Notes: generated by a model from the sequence alone, not told the origin. DNA of 64,000 nucleotides from Phytophthora quininea (GCA_011947345.1 JAAVTG010000112.1:248001-312000); one strand, 5' to 3'. Shown: positions 22,830 through 34,098, counted from the stretch's first letter. A program made the numbers and translations.

Positions 22830-23234
22830 CTACCCAACAATCTTGCCGTTGCTGGCCCAGTTCTTGGCCGAAATGTCCTCCAGGTAGAAACTCACACGAG
22901 TTGGTGGCACTTTGAGTTCCTCCAAAATGGCCTCCGTCAAAGCTGCGACGGTCTTGGGGTTTCTTTCATCGTCGATTCTTGCGATGCTGCGAACATGAAC
23001 GAACGCCATGGGCTACATACACAACAATTAGCCACCGATATACACTCTTCATCATAAACAACTCACGTCTTGGCATTCTTGATGTGACATCAGCAGACTC
23101 AACTCCAGCTGCACCACGACGTGAGGTGCTGGTCGATCGAGCACAGTCGATAAAGTTTTCGTGATTGCAGCAATAAATGCATTCGCGTCGATATTCTCTC
23201 TCGTTACGTTGCTTGTGATGTTGGTGTACGGCAT
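22830..23234 (-). CDS. Macrophage migration inhibitory factor (MIF)-like protein
   Basis: Exon 1 is 23234-23067 (56 codons) and exon 2 is 23012-22830, with a GTGAGT donor, a TGTAG acceptor and phase 0. The product is 116 aa, the usual MIF length. It starts MPYTNITSNVTRENIDANAF, giving the catalytic N-terminal proline after Met removal. The centre has MAFVHVRSIARIDDERN, the MIF GIG-like strand region, and the C-terminal half has the usual KTVAALTEAILEEL helix and RVSFYLEDISAKNWASNG end. Family knowledge: MIF forms a trimer with keto-enol tautomerase activity, and MIF-like proteins of parasites and plants act in immunity. No signal peptide, as is normal for MIF. The gene is undamaged and sits alone in the loop of the inverted duplication; its stop codon coincides with the arm edge. 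Confidence 0.85.
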
Positions 23235-23407
23235 GGTCTGTGCTAGCAGAGTTCTTTTGGCGTGACAAATTGACGAGTGAGATAGTTCACATTCGGGCAT
23301 TAAAGTTTACGTAGCCTCCTTTTGCTCACGGTGACTATCGGGGATGTGTTGACGAGTAGCAGTGCTGCAAACGTATACACACGCACAGCAAGCCCCCCAG
23401 CTTGTAA

Positions 23408-24911
23408 TAGGCTTTGCTATGTTCAACGTCGTCGACAAAACTGTCCGTTTGTGACTGGGCTGGCTTGCTCCAGCAAGAAATTCTGGCGGACTTGCAGATA
23501 ACAGCGTCCTTTGTGTCTGAGTGCGTTCATCATCACTTGCTTCCGTGTCGACTTGGAGCCCACAATCTTCGCCTTTAGTTGGAAGCGGGTTCGAACCACT
23601 GAAGAATGGACTGGATCTGTCGGCGACGGTGAGATGACCGTCAAATACTCCTCTATAAATTGAAGTCCTTCCGTCGGGAAGAACCACGACACAGCTGCGA
23701 CCTGGACGATACGGTCTCCGTGTTTGTATTGGCGAGAGGTAATGACTGCGTCGATGCGCAGCATCTCGTCGCTTGATTCAGGAAAGAGTGCCGACATGAT
23801 CCAGCTCCTGCTATCGCTGGTCTCCCAATGCATTGGACATTTAGTCCGAGCCTACAGTGCATCAATTCCAAATCAAATATCGTTCCATCAGAAATAATAA
23901 AGCGATAGAACCGACCTGACGAAGGATCGAATCGACAGCCTTGCAGTTGCTGGTAGTGGAGAAAGCCCACAACAACTTTGCAGCTTCTTGGACTGAGCAC
24001 GACAATGGAGTCACCTCGCTCGTTTCTGCGAAGGTACCGTGTGTTTCATGCTCTTTGATATCACTACGCAATATCACATGACAGGCTTCCAGACTCGAGA
24101 AAGCCGAGTCTGTTTCGAAGTGAAGACGATGCAAGCCGCTGGTCAGCTCGGCGAGCACCGAGTCGCCGAAATCAACCTGAAAGAACGGTCGGGCTACAGT
24201 CGGTCTTCCCAGAAGATCGTTTGCCTTGCAAAACCACACGAATCAGAATACGCAGTAAACTACACCAGCGAATAGCTCGTACCGTGATAGCTTCGCTCCC
24301 TCGACGACTTTGCGCATCGACGCAAAGAGATTATTGTGCTCTGAAAGGATCGCTTTCAGCTTCAGGTTGGTGAACTCGGAGCGCACCCGCTTTTCGCAGT
24401 TGAGGATCGCGCGTGCTCGCCATTGACGCTCGACTTTCTTCTCCTCTGGGCACTGGAGCAAGGCCACCGCTTCTGCGCTGTCGTGCTTCGACTTCTGTAG
24501 CAACAGCGACAGCTCGCGAGCTAAGATGTCTTTCTCCAGCTTGAGCGCTTGCAGTGCGACTTTTCTTCGCCGTTGGTATTCGGTGGTGTACGGCACTCTT
24601 CGGACGAAATTTGGTCCAGGGTTCTTGGGTCGGGGCTCGGGTGCGGCTTTGGCAGAGCCATCGCTGTCGTTGGTTGACAGTTCAGCGGTGTTGAGGTTGT
24701 CGTAGATGACGTCGAGGTGTGCCAGTACTTCGGCTAGAGATTTTAGTCCGTGACTTGACATGACCGATGACAATTACTGAGTGAGTAGTCCACGCAAGCC
24801 ACTCCATATGGATACAAACAATTCACGCAAGCCACGCGGACAACCGAAACGGAAACGCGGTCAAACCGACCGCGTAATCCATAATCCGTTTTCCTATCCA
24901 ACAGAGATTTC
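23408..24911 (-). repeat. Right arm of 1.5 kb inverted duplication
   Basis: Mirror of 21331-22832, holding START-like copy 5. The arms differ at scattered bases (for example the first codons of the two genes and different indels), so they are not a simple read-through palindrome. The loop between them is 575 bp. Confidence 0.9.
23423..24761 (-). pseudogene. M96/START-like family, copy 5 (one frame break)
   Basis: Inferred exons are 24761-24283, 24224-23916 (309 nt) and 23851-23423 (429 nt). Only one lesion is seen: a missing base near 24296, at a GGG run at the end of exon 1, so this copy may be intact if that is an assembly error. Exon 3 is open to its stop and lacks the copy-4 deletion. 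Start MSSHGLKSLAEVLAHLDVI, then YQRRRKVALQALKLEKDIL, as in the family. Confidence 0.65.
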
Positions 24912-25640
24912 GTTTCCGATGTCTACAAAGTTCTTCCAGGGCGACGAAATGATATCTAAGGACACTTTGTTTTTCGCGACAACTATATAATTAATAGGGG
25001 AGTCAAACCTCACCAAAACACTACTGAACTTTTTGCTTCCTGGCTGCTTGTAGCGTGAGCTAGAACCCATGCGAGAACCGCGTCGGGCTACCTTGCGGCC
25101 ACTCGTTCCATCTGGTCCAGGCTGCTGAACAGGGGACGTGTCCCGTGTGCCGCCCAAGGTCTTCACCGTGCAAAAGCTCAAGTCGTCCATAGTGCTGTCC
25201 GAGGAGCAGAGCGAGATGCTGCTTGCTTATGGCGCTCGACATCGGCAAGCAGGTCGTACACGCCGTTCTCAGCGTCATACTCGTCAAGGTTATGGACTAC
25301 TGCTTCAACAAGTATGGAATGCTACATCAAAGTAAATGGGCTTTAGCTACTCCGGGAGGGAGAAGAAGGGTATGCCGTTGAGCTCTCATTCTTCTCCTCT
25401 TGGTTTGCTCATCAACAACAGCTGGCGCCAATGCGTGCTTGAAGTCGTCGATCATCATCCCTCGCTTTTACAGTCAGCAAAAGTTCTGAGCATTTGAAAA
25501 GCAAGCAGGGGACCTTCACGTTTTTCACGTCTTGGTATTCGCGCAGAAGATTGCATGGCTGCTTGACTGTTTTTCAAAGATCACCAGGTTTGACCCCCCA
25601 ATAAGAGGTACGCTATCAGTGCGAAATTCTACTACGCTGG
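24912..25640. other. Spacer between inverted duplication and Crinkler fragments
   Basis: A minus-strand open stretch (24894-25287, in two frames) encodes a basic Ser/Gly-rich segment with no motif I recognise. It may be the relic of a gene; nothing else seen. Confidence 0.3.
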
Positions 25641-26450
25641 GGATTCTTGCCGGTTCTCGACCGCGGTGGTGAAAACGTGTTTCGAAAGAGGCGTTAATAG
25701 CGTGTTGAACGCTTCGAATCTGATCAGCTATTACAGCAGCATGTTTGCCCGGGAGACCAGGATGTTGTACGCAATGCGAAGTGAAGACTCGGGTAGTTGT
25801 TTTCTGGTAGGCTCCTTTGTGGTCTCTCTCATTGTGAAACCAATAGGTGTCGATGCGATTCAGCTCGTACGATCCGGCGATTGATGGCTATTTGTTGGAA
25901 TGGCAGAAGCACACGGTGGAGTTATTTAATCAGCACGGCGAACGAGTTGCTGAGCTTCCGCAAGCCAAAGTTCTCTCGTTTGACCCCGAGCTGAATGTCA
26001 AAGGTTGGACGATAAGGAGATTTTCAACTCGGGAATAATTACCAAGTTGTTTTATGGCAATCGAAACGGCGTCAAATTCGACGGCGAAGAGACTTGGTGT
26101 CAGCTGAAGACATTCGGCTTCCAGATAATAGCCTGGTGCAGGAAGAATTGGCGGTGAACAGTGTGGTGCAAGCGCGGCAAAAACTGAGAATCCAAAATGA
26201 TTGGAGCTGGCTTAAGTGTGACTTGGGGAAGCTAGGAGCGTTTGATGCGCTATATATCGACACCAACTATCATAATGCCATCTTTGTCAACGTCCCGTGA
26301 TCGGAGAAGATCAACCTCGAGCTTGAGGTGTTTGCAGCAGTACTGGATAAGCTCGTGGACGCAGGAAGTACGATTTCGAAGGTGTGGATTTACTGTGTGG
26401 TCACACCGAGTAAGGTATGTGACTGTAGCAGCAGCATTCGCGTAAATGAT
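25640..26450 (+). pseudogene. Crinkler-like C-terminal half, copy B
   Basis: Broken open frames cover the C-terminal half of a Crinkler-like protein. The first part (from about 25666) corresponds to the same region of gene A (LISYYSSMFARETRMLY; SFVVSLIVKPIGVDAIQL). The next has KVLSFDPELNVKGW. The last (near 26240) has LGAFDALYIDTNYHNAIFVN, like the restriction-endonuclease-fold C-terminus described for Crinklers. A stop follows directly and several frame changes separate the parts. The N-terminal half is missing upstream. Confidence 0.55.
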
Positions 26451-27080
26451 GGCAAGCTTTTGTAAAAGTGCGCTGAGGACCGGAGTATTTAGAGTTTGCC
26501 CCCAACTACTTTTGCGTTTTGACTACTCTAGGTCGCCATAAGCATTAAAGAATGCGTTGGCTTTGACACAACGCATAGGCAACTCGATCATCTGCGGATT
26601 ATGTAGTGATTTCTTTTTGTAGGTATTCTGGTGCTGATACGTACGACTTGCGTACGGCGCTACTCGGTACAAGTTCAAGTCGATCGATGCCTTAAACTTC
26701 AAATACGCTTAACAGCTATTCTTTTAGGAGTATCTATTTGGACGGCGTAGCAAAACTTGTCTTCGAGATTGCTTTCTAGCAGGTAGAACGACCAACATGA
26801 AAAAAAAACTTCACCATTTTTTGCGCTTTCACACGTCGTTTAGGCCGACCATTTCTTTTGCGTTCTTAACATCTTCGTTGTCGAGATCGCGGCAGCGTTC
26901 AGGCATGCACGTTCTTCACAGAGCTTCTACACGGTTTTGTTTTGTACTTCTGCATAGTCTCGAATCTGAAGTCCCAATCTGTGAAACCAGTCATCTTTCC
27001 TTATGTTCGTGCTGTCAAGTTTCAGCATCGCTGTAGCCATTATTTCGTTCTCTCTCGAATTGTGCCATCGTCTGAGAGAA
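26451..27080. other. Spacer between Crinkler fragments B and C
   Basis: AT-richer sequence with only short open frames. No gene seen. Confidence 0.4.
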
Positions 27081-28400
27081 ATGAAGCGATCTGTGTGGTT
27101 TCGCGTGGTCAATCTAGAGGGACCAGAGCTGATCTCAGACAGTGTGGAGATGCCGTCGACTGCGATGATACCGTCATTTCTAGAGCGAGCTTATGAGAGA
27201 GCAAAATAGTCCGCAGCCGTTCTTCACAATCTCAGCCCAGGCGATCTCGAAGTATACGCGGATGAGGACGCTTATAAAGCGGGGGCACTGTTGGGAGTAG
27301 ATACACTCCTAGGCAACAGCGGAAGTACGTCCGGCCATCCGCTTATTTTGCTAGTACCGAAGACTTGGCTCCAGTTGGTAAATAACGACGATGCCCGTGC
27401 GAACTTCATGGCGGTCGACGCTGTCTCAGTCGCTGTGACGAAGCACAGTACTGTTGAAAGGTTTCGAAGTGCTGTAAAGAGTTATAGCGGAGAGAGTAGC
27501 CAAGAAATTGAAACCCAGGTCTGCTGTCGCTAGAAGTGAAAAGGTGGAGGTTGTTCCTCAAGTGATTATCGAAGACGGGGCGAAGTATGTGAGCCTTTCA
27601 ATGGCCCTACTGAAGCCGTGTGAACTGAAGTTTCGTACAGACAGAGTACTGTATTGCCGCCCTATGGTGCACACGTTGTGGCAATTTTTGAAGAAGAGTG
27701 TGATTGATAATGGTGCGAAAGGGTTCATCATGGGGCCTCCTAGCACAGGGAAATCGATGACTACGGTCAGTTTTGCGGCTTCTTTGGATCGAAATGTATG
27801 GGACGTCGTGTGGGTTTCTTGGGGTTGGTATGTTGTCTCGTGCTTTTCTTTCAGGACAAATCGATGTTGAACATATTCCAAGAGAAGCTTATCTGCATTC
27901 ACATTTCCTCGTGATAGCACCAAAAGGCTCTTTCTCTGCTTCGACGGAATTGATAATACCCACGAGTGTCAGAGCTTTCTGTCAACGTTATACGTGTTGT
28001 CCGATACCGAGAAAGATCGATTTGTGACTTGTTGCTCGATGGCAATGCTTGCAAACATGAGCCTGGCGAGAACCAGAGATGCCGGCATCGTTTTTTTTAC
28101 ATGCATTCGAGGACGAAGGAGGAGTTTCTGGATGCCATCGCTGACCCAGACTTTTACGAACAAGTTCAATCCATGCTGGAAGCGGCGGCCCATGATGGTC
28201 AATAGAGAGAAGAAGAGCAGAAGATGAAAGCCGACGAAGCCAAGTTCTTATACGCTTGTGGTTCGTGTCGCTTCATGTTTGAGTAGTCTACGGTACAAGT
28301 TAAAGAGTTTGTCGAGGAAGCTGTGAATGACGCTACCAAGTTGGTCAACCACGCGGCCGCTTTCCATTGAGCAAGTTTATAGCCTCGCGTCTGGAAGAGA
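27081..28400 (+). pseudogene. Crinkler-like N-terminal and NTPase part, copy C
   Basis: ATG 27081 begins MKRSVWFRVVNLEGPELISD, a Crinkler-type ubiquitin-like N-terminus. An in-frame TAG interrupts it at 27207-27209, after which the same frame continues (LSPGDLEVYADEDAYKA). Further frame changes follow near 27510 and 27830. The NTPase P-loop is intact (GFIMGPPSTGKSMTTVSFAA near 27730). Near 28190, HSRTKEEFLDAIADPDFYEQ and then CGSCRFMFE mark the middle region, and similarity fades by 28400. The nonsense codon is a substitution, not a homopolymer change, so this copy is a true pseudogene. Confidence 0.6.
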
Positions 28401-28583
28401 AGTGTGGAGTCCAAGTCATGCAGCGAATCGGTTGAAGCTGCACTTCAACTTTGAGCATACAAACACCAAGTCTATCCCTCTTTATTTCGATTCCAGCTCT
28501 TTCTCATAATCGTTCAATAGTCTCAGAGAAAATCTGATTCCATAATCCATTTTTCTTTACAATCTACAACAGAATTCCAAGCC

Positions 28584-30812
28584 ATGCTGTCTCGATCGCG
28601 CCCGCTGAGCGCCCGCAAGGGCCTGCGCAACGACCTGGGTAGCAACAACTGCTTCCTGAACGTGGTCATCCAGAGTCTCTGGCACGTGCGCTCGTGCCGC
28701 GTGCTCATCTCCATGGGGGACCATGCGGCCCACCACCGCAACGCTCCCAACCCTTCAATCCCCTGTCTTTTATGCGAGTTGGAGCAGGTTTTCGTGCTGT
28801 ATCAGTTCTCCGAGACGCCAGTACTAGACGTGGACCGAGTTCGGCTCGCTCTGGGCGACAAGTTCGCTCTTGGAGCCATGAACGACGCTACAGAAACACT
28901 GGAGACGATTCTGGACACTCTACATTACGATACCTTCAATAGAATGCTGCAGTTACGTCGGGGACACCACACAGAGCTCAACAGAGCCAAGAAGATCGAA
29001 GATATGTCCGAGTCGCTTCGTCAAGACGCCTCCAGCATCATCTGCGAGCCCCAATGTGTGGCTCATCGCCTTTTCAGATGAATCTGATGGAGTTAAAAGT
29101 CTGCACGGCCTGTGAACACACTGCGGAGCCAGTAATGAACACAGACTTTTGTATCGAGTTTATGCTCAAGAGTTGCTAAACCATGCACGAGGAGGAGAGA
29201 AGGAAGGACTAAAGAAAAGGGTGACGTTGGAAGGAGTACTGCAAGCTGAAGCTCAGGCTCAGGATGTGGCGGGAACCTGTGACTCCTGTGAGCAAGGTGG
29301 ACAGAGAGCTCTGAGTCGCTGGATCTTGACGCTTCCGATGGTGTTCTCGATCAGTATTATCTGGTCCAGTAGCCATGTCAACAAGACGGAGATTAAGGAC
29401 TGGATGGAGTTGTTGTCCACGCAGAGTCAGGTGGACGGAGATGGCAAAGAGATGCAGCAAGCTCTAGATCTAGGACGCATCTTTCGACTGGACAATTCGT
29501 CGAAAACGTCGTCCCTGTTCAAGTTCAGAGGACTGGTGTGCTACTATGGACGTCATTATGTAGGATTCTTTGCTAGTCGGGCATTGGAGGATGATGGAGT
29601 TGAGAGGGAGCGTTGGTTCCTCTTTGACGACACTCGGGTCAAGCGTGTAGGGACATGGAGCGACGTTCGATTGCGTATTGAGCGCGGCGGCTACCAGCCA
29701 ACGCTACTATTTTACGAACGCAGTGGTATCGAGCACGAAAACCTCGAAGAGATTGCAACGGAAATCCACAAATGGTGGGAGGAGTCGGCTGATAAACCGG
29801 AGGAAAAGAACAAAGCTATTGTATCTGATAAGAAAGAGACTCCTCCGAAGGTGGGGAGAACGGTGTAGTGCTTGGGGCTCCTCATGAGGTTGACCTGGGA
29901 AGTGGCGTGGAGGACGAGCTCCTAGCAAAGATGGAGCGAAGCGTACGGATTTCCCAGCAACATCCGCTGCCGCCATTAGCACCGAAAACGGTACCTACAA
30001 GTCCTATTACACTGCCTCTACGAGCACCGACATCGTTACCAGCGCTCAACGAATCGCGCACGTATCACGATGAGGACTTGCACTTGCATTTAATGCATCA
30101 GTCTGCCCAGGATACACTCTCGCGGCTTAATGGGATCTTGTCCAAGGACAAACCTCCAGCGACTGTAGCAGTCGATGGACGGGAGATGCTCCGGATGGCG
30201 ATGTCCATGTCGATGCAGCGCTCTGTTCGCATGCGCGATTACTCCGTGCACAAACCGTCGGAGAACGAGCTTGACGTTAACCCGGACGAGATTTTTGAAG
30301 ATGACGACGACGATGAAAAGGTTGTAGAAGCGTTTGAAGCGAAAGAAACAGTGAGTCTAGATACTGCGAGCTCTCCACAATCCAACGAACTGGAGACGTC
30401 AACCTCTACACCTTTAGCTGTGGTCGACGTAAGTCTCAACGCTTCTGACGGAGGCATTGGCTTGGTACTGGAAGCGAAGGATGGCGCTGCGACGGATTCT
30501 TCAAAGAACGCGTTTATTGTATCAGGCTTTGAGGTTAATGGCGCAGGTGCCAAACTTCCAGCTGAAGCCAGCGGTGCTATCCAAAAGGAAGACGTACTTG
30601 TGAGCATTAACAGCCACACACTTGAGAATCACAAACTCGTGGATGTCTTGGAAATGCTCTGGACCTCACCAAACCCAGTGCAGCTCCGATTCCATCGTCC
30701 GCAACAATGGGCATGCCCCGTTGTACGCTACTCAACAAACCAACGGACCACGAATGTGCAGTCTGCGGCCACGCGGTCGATGCTCAGAGTTCGGCGTAGC
30801 TCTAATGGTTAA
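28584..30812 (+). CDS. USP-type deubiquitinase-like protein with C-terminal PDZ domain
   Basis: ATG 28584. The Cys box KGLRNDLGSNNCFLNVVIQ (about residues 12-30) and SLWHVRSC resemble USP53/USP54. The His box appears as YYGRHYVGFFASRAL with WFLFDDTRVKRVGTW. These are separated by CTACEHTAEP, a zinc-ribbon-like CxxC pair. The tail carries a PDZ domain: GGIGLVLEAKDG (ligand loop), then IQKEDVLVSINSHTLENHKL. Three one-base deficits break the frame, near 29073 (TTTT), 29162 (TTT) and 29855 (GGGG). With them read through, the protein is about 743 aa. Catalytic Cys and His candidates are present, unlike what is usually said for USP53/54. It is convergent with the START-like gene at 30854. Confidence 0.75.
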
Positions 30813-30853
30813 CGATTGATTTACTTGACTTACGCTGGGATTTCAAGTCTCCT

Positions 30854-31731
30854 CTATGAGCAATAGATGGCGAATAACGCGTTCTCGATCTCCTGCTTCT
30901 CTTGGGATAATTTGCAGTCCCCGCCTCGGATAGCACGATCGAGGAAACCAGAAGAGCGAAACTTGTTCCCTGCCTCATGATCACCGTCAGCCCGCGCTAA
31001 AGACACGTGTGTCTCGATGATAGCAGTCTCCCGTCTCGATGCCAACGTGTTTCCTCTCCTTACAATAATTCTCATCGTCTCGTGGAATGTCATGCTTTCT
31101 AAGCTGCCAGAGCCTCCATGTTTTGACTCTGACAGCAACTGACAGATGAACACGGTGCGATCGGATTCGACATATTTCTGAGCGACTGCATACGGCTTCA
31201 GAAATGTTTTCGCTTCATTGTAGGTGCCCACAGCGTCAACGTAGGAGGTTGACTCACAACAGCGAAGTGTCAGCGTATACTGGTTCAGGCGAAGATCATC
31301 TTTTAAGTGATTCGTACTTGAGTGTTCACGTGGTAAGGAACGTGAAATCCCCTCACTCCCAAGAATTGTTGCCAGACAGCCGTGGAAGCTGTCTGCATGC
31401 TAAACGGAACTAAGTTTTTGTCGAGAAAGTCAGCAAATTGGCTGCTTTTTGCATCTCAATGAACTTGACATGATCGTCCTGGACACGGGACGCCCTTCAT
31501 CCCTGAGCCCGACTGGTTTTTGCCTGGGCCTGGGAGCCCATCGAAAAGCTCACCGTTTCCTTCGAAAGCATTGACGAAGTCCGCCAAATCTCTCCAATTA
31601 TTGTCGAGATCGTTTCGTTGCTCGCTCAAGTTCCAGTCGTCCCACTTGACGTCAACCATGTCGACTGTAGTCAGGTTGAGATGTTCCAGATTGTCGATGC
31701 TGCTCTCGCTTGAGCTGCCTCTGACACTCAT
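30854..31731 (-). pseudogene. M96/START-like family, second cluster, member D (coil missing)
   Basis: ATG 31731 opens an acidic N-terminus (LADFVNAFEGNGELFDGLPG). The basic coil that should follow is absent. The sequence jumps to the START-like part (DFLDKNLVPFSMQTASTAVW near 31400, exon 2) and exon 3 (YTLTLRCCESTSYVDAVG; KYVESDRTVFICQLL; MTFHETMRIIVRRGNTLASR), stopping at 30854. A frame change near 31425 lies at TTT. Loss of the coil exon suggests an internal deletion; a truncated product is possible. Confidence 0.5.
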
Positions 31732-31972
31732 GACGAGAATGGAAACGAAACATGCAGATATGTTTTGCTGAACGGTGCCACGGATAAGCCAACAAGGAAT
31801 TGCAATTTGTGAGACCTGTAACAACTGGTCCAAACGGACAAATTCACATAATGAGTGGTCTCTTTCACGTGATTGCTGCTGCCCAAAGTCCCATTGAGTG
31901 TTGTAATCTTTCCCTGCAGCAGAGAAACAAATCGACTAGGCATCTCATAGTTTGGAACAGAGCACATTTCGG

Positions 31973-32554
31973 TTAATCAAAGAGATTTTTGGCTGGATCG
32001 CAGTAGCGCTGGCCGTATGGATGGAAGTCGCCATCCTTATGATGCAGGAAACACGAAATTGGAGAATACATACAGATATAATTTGTGTTTGACGGAGCAT
32101 TCCACGCAGAATTGATGCGATGACAATCTAGCAACTCGCCATTCTGTATGTCGGGGATTACGTGCTGGGCTTGGACCATAATGCGGCAGTAATCATGCGT
32201 TGTTTTCATCAAGGTTGTTGGTGAGATGGCACTAGCATTGGCGAAGCTTTCATTTCGCTGTTCTACACGGTTGGTTTTGTTCGATGGATATGAGTTGGAG
32301 TCTGTAAAGCAGTCAGTGTGGAATCGCCTTACAGCAGTAATGCCGGACGGACACGTGCAGAAGCAGCATGGTAATTTGTCAACCTCCTGCTTGATATTAT
32401 AATTTGTGGCGTGACACTGTGTATTATGCCCCACTCGATCTGCGGCGATGTTCAAGAAGTAGTAACCACCCTGAGACGCTCGAGACTTTCCGTATCGCTG
32501 CGCAATTCCTGAATTCCCTTGCAAGCGTATACTAAGCATCATCTCTTCGAGCAT
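31973..32554 (-). CDS. Cys-containing hypothetical protein
   Basis: Open frame of 193 aa from ATG 32554, with about a dozen cysteines (CCFCTCPSG; DYCRIMVQAQ; NYICMYSPISCFLHH; QRYCDP) and many Asn/Ser/Thr. No signal peptide at this ATG and no family recognised. It lies between two START-like genes, almost back to back with the one at 32597, and its composition is AT-richer than its neighbours. It could be a chance open frame. Confidence 0.3.
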   Translation of the reverse strand: MLEEMMLSIRLQGNSGIAQRYGKSRASQGGYYFLNIAADRVGHNTQCHATNYNIKQEVDKLPCCFCTCPSGITAVRRFHTDCFTDSNSYPSNKTNRVEQRNESFANASAISPTTLMKTTHDYCRIMVQAQHVIPDIQNGELLDCHRINSAWNAPSNTNYICMYSPISCFLHHKDGDFHPYGQRYCDPAKNLFD

Positions 32555-32596
32555 AGTTCATTCAGTTTTCATCTAGAGGAACCAAGCTAAGATCTC

Positions 32597-34012
32597 ATGG
32601 ACCAGTTGACCATACCGTCTAGGGGCGCACAAGTAGCTAAAATGATTGGAGAAGATGCCTCGTGGATTGACGAATCGCCACGAGACCTCCGTCTGGACTT
32701 CTCGGTAATTCTCGACGATCACGAACTTGATGGGCTACTAAATGGAGAGTGGACGAACCTGTCGGACGACTTGGTCGCGAAGACACCAGTACCCAGCAGT
32801 AAACTACAGCTTCCAGCGAAGAGACTCAAGCAACCTCCATCTCGTTCAAGCAAGAAGCGCATAACCTGCAAAGAAAAGATTGAACTCGCACGTCAAGAGG
32901 TCGACGAGCTCTCTGAAATTCTCTCCGAGTTGATTCAAGCCTCCAAGTACGCTGGCCAAGGTCCAAGACTCGCTAATGGAACGTCCTGCTGGGAGCGTGT
33001 TGCCGTATCTCAACTTCGCTTGCGTCGTCAAACTGAGGAGAAAAATGCCAAGCTTCGAGATCTTGTGGGTAGCTACCGACGTATGAACAAGAACATCAAG
33101 CGCGTGCTGAGGCGCCGCATCGACGAGGAAGTGAGTAGGCTTATTATTTCTTTCACCTCCGTTGCTTTACTTTGCTAACTATTACGCGTGTTTTACGTGC
33201 ACTTAGCTCTGTTGGAGCCCGCCGGTGAACATCAGTGATGCCAATCGTATTGACAATGAAATGATTTTTCAACAACTCATGGGAGGAATGCACCAATTAC
33301 ATATTGATGCCAAGACGAAGTACCCCAGCCAAGCCCAACCGACGATGCTTGAAAGCCCTATCCGAAGATGCCAAGAGTACCCTGAAGCGATCGGCGGTGT
33401 GTTTGCGGAGTTTGTTTACCTACGACAAGTGCCTTTCACTGTCCAGCAAACCGTCAATGCTGTATGGAAATACTTACTAAGCGACCTCTACTCGATGAGC
33501 AATATCTCCATGCAAAGGTAAACTCGCTCACTATCACTCACCAAAACTTGCTCATCCTTGGTATTGCTAACAGGAGCTTCAGCAGACGAAGGACACGATG
33601 ACGAAATACGTCAACTTCCTGTGTATAAACAGTGAATTGACGTCCTCGATTCGTGAATGCAGTGCTGTGCGGAAGTACGCCGAGGAGGACTCACATCATG
33701 CTGGTCATTCAAACACTTGCGGCCCCGGTTGCGAAGCACCCGGGACTTGTCAAGACACCGCAAGTCCAAGAGATCATGACGATCGTTGTGAGGAGAGGGA
33801 GTGAAATGGCATCAGGCCAGGAAACAGCCATCATCGATATGCGAGTGTCCACGTCAAGGAATGTGGATACGAACGATGACGCTCCAGTCAAGCTATACAG
33901 GCAAACGTATCGTGCTGCTCTCAACATTTGGGAGCAGAAGTTGGCGCATGACAGTCAAGAGATTGAAAACCTGTTGTTTGATGAAGCTGCAGTGACGAAC
34001 TGTGGGATGTAG
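32597..34012 (+). CDS. M96/START-like family, second cluster, member E
   Basis: Exon 1 (32597-33130) encodes an acidic start (LDDHELDGLLNGEW), a basic segment KKRITCKEKIELARQEVDEL and a second helix WERVAVSQLRLRRQTEEKNA, ending RRRIDEE at a GTGAGT donor. Exon 2 is 33207-33517 (WSPPVNISDANRID; GGVFAEFVYLRQVPF). Exon 3 runs from 33574 to the stop at 34012 (SAVRKYAEED; EIMTIVVRRGSEMASGQETA). Frame problems: the exon 2/3 junction is one base off (GG near 33517) and a shift near 33680 follows KYAEED. Either can be a small indel error. The strongest full-length member of the second cluster. Confidence 0.6.
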
Positions 34013-34098
34013 TGTCCACAAGGCACTTGGGTGGTCTGCGGGTGAACGAAGACTGTCAACATCAATGCCATTACACCGTTACCCGCTGTGGATCCTGT

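Larger units (their letters stand above)
21331..22832 (+). repeat. Left arm of 1.5 kb inverted duplication
   Basis: Near-identical in reverse orientation to 23408-24911. It contains START-like copy 4 with its upstream region. The left boundary is GAAATCTCTGTTGGATA; the right boundary is ATAGCAAAGCCTA, the last bases of which are the stop codon of the MIF-like gene. Confidence 0.9.

Noticed and set aside
21331..24911. Inverted arms as a hairpin-read (missed adapter) artefact
   Set aside because: The arms differ by substitutions and by separate indels, and the loop is unique coding sequence.
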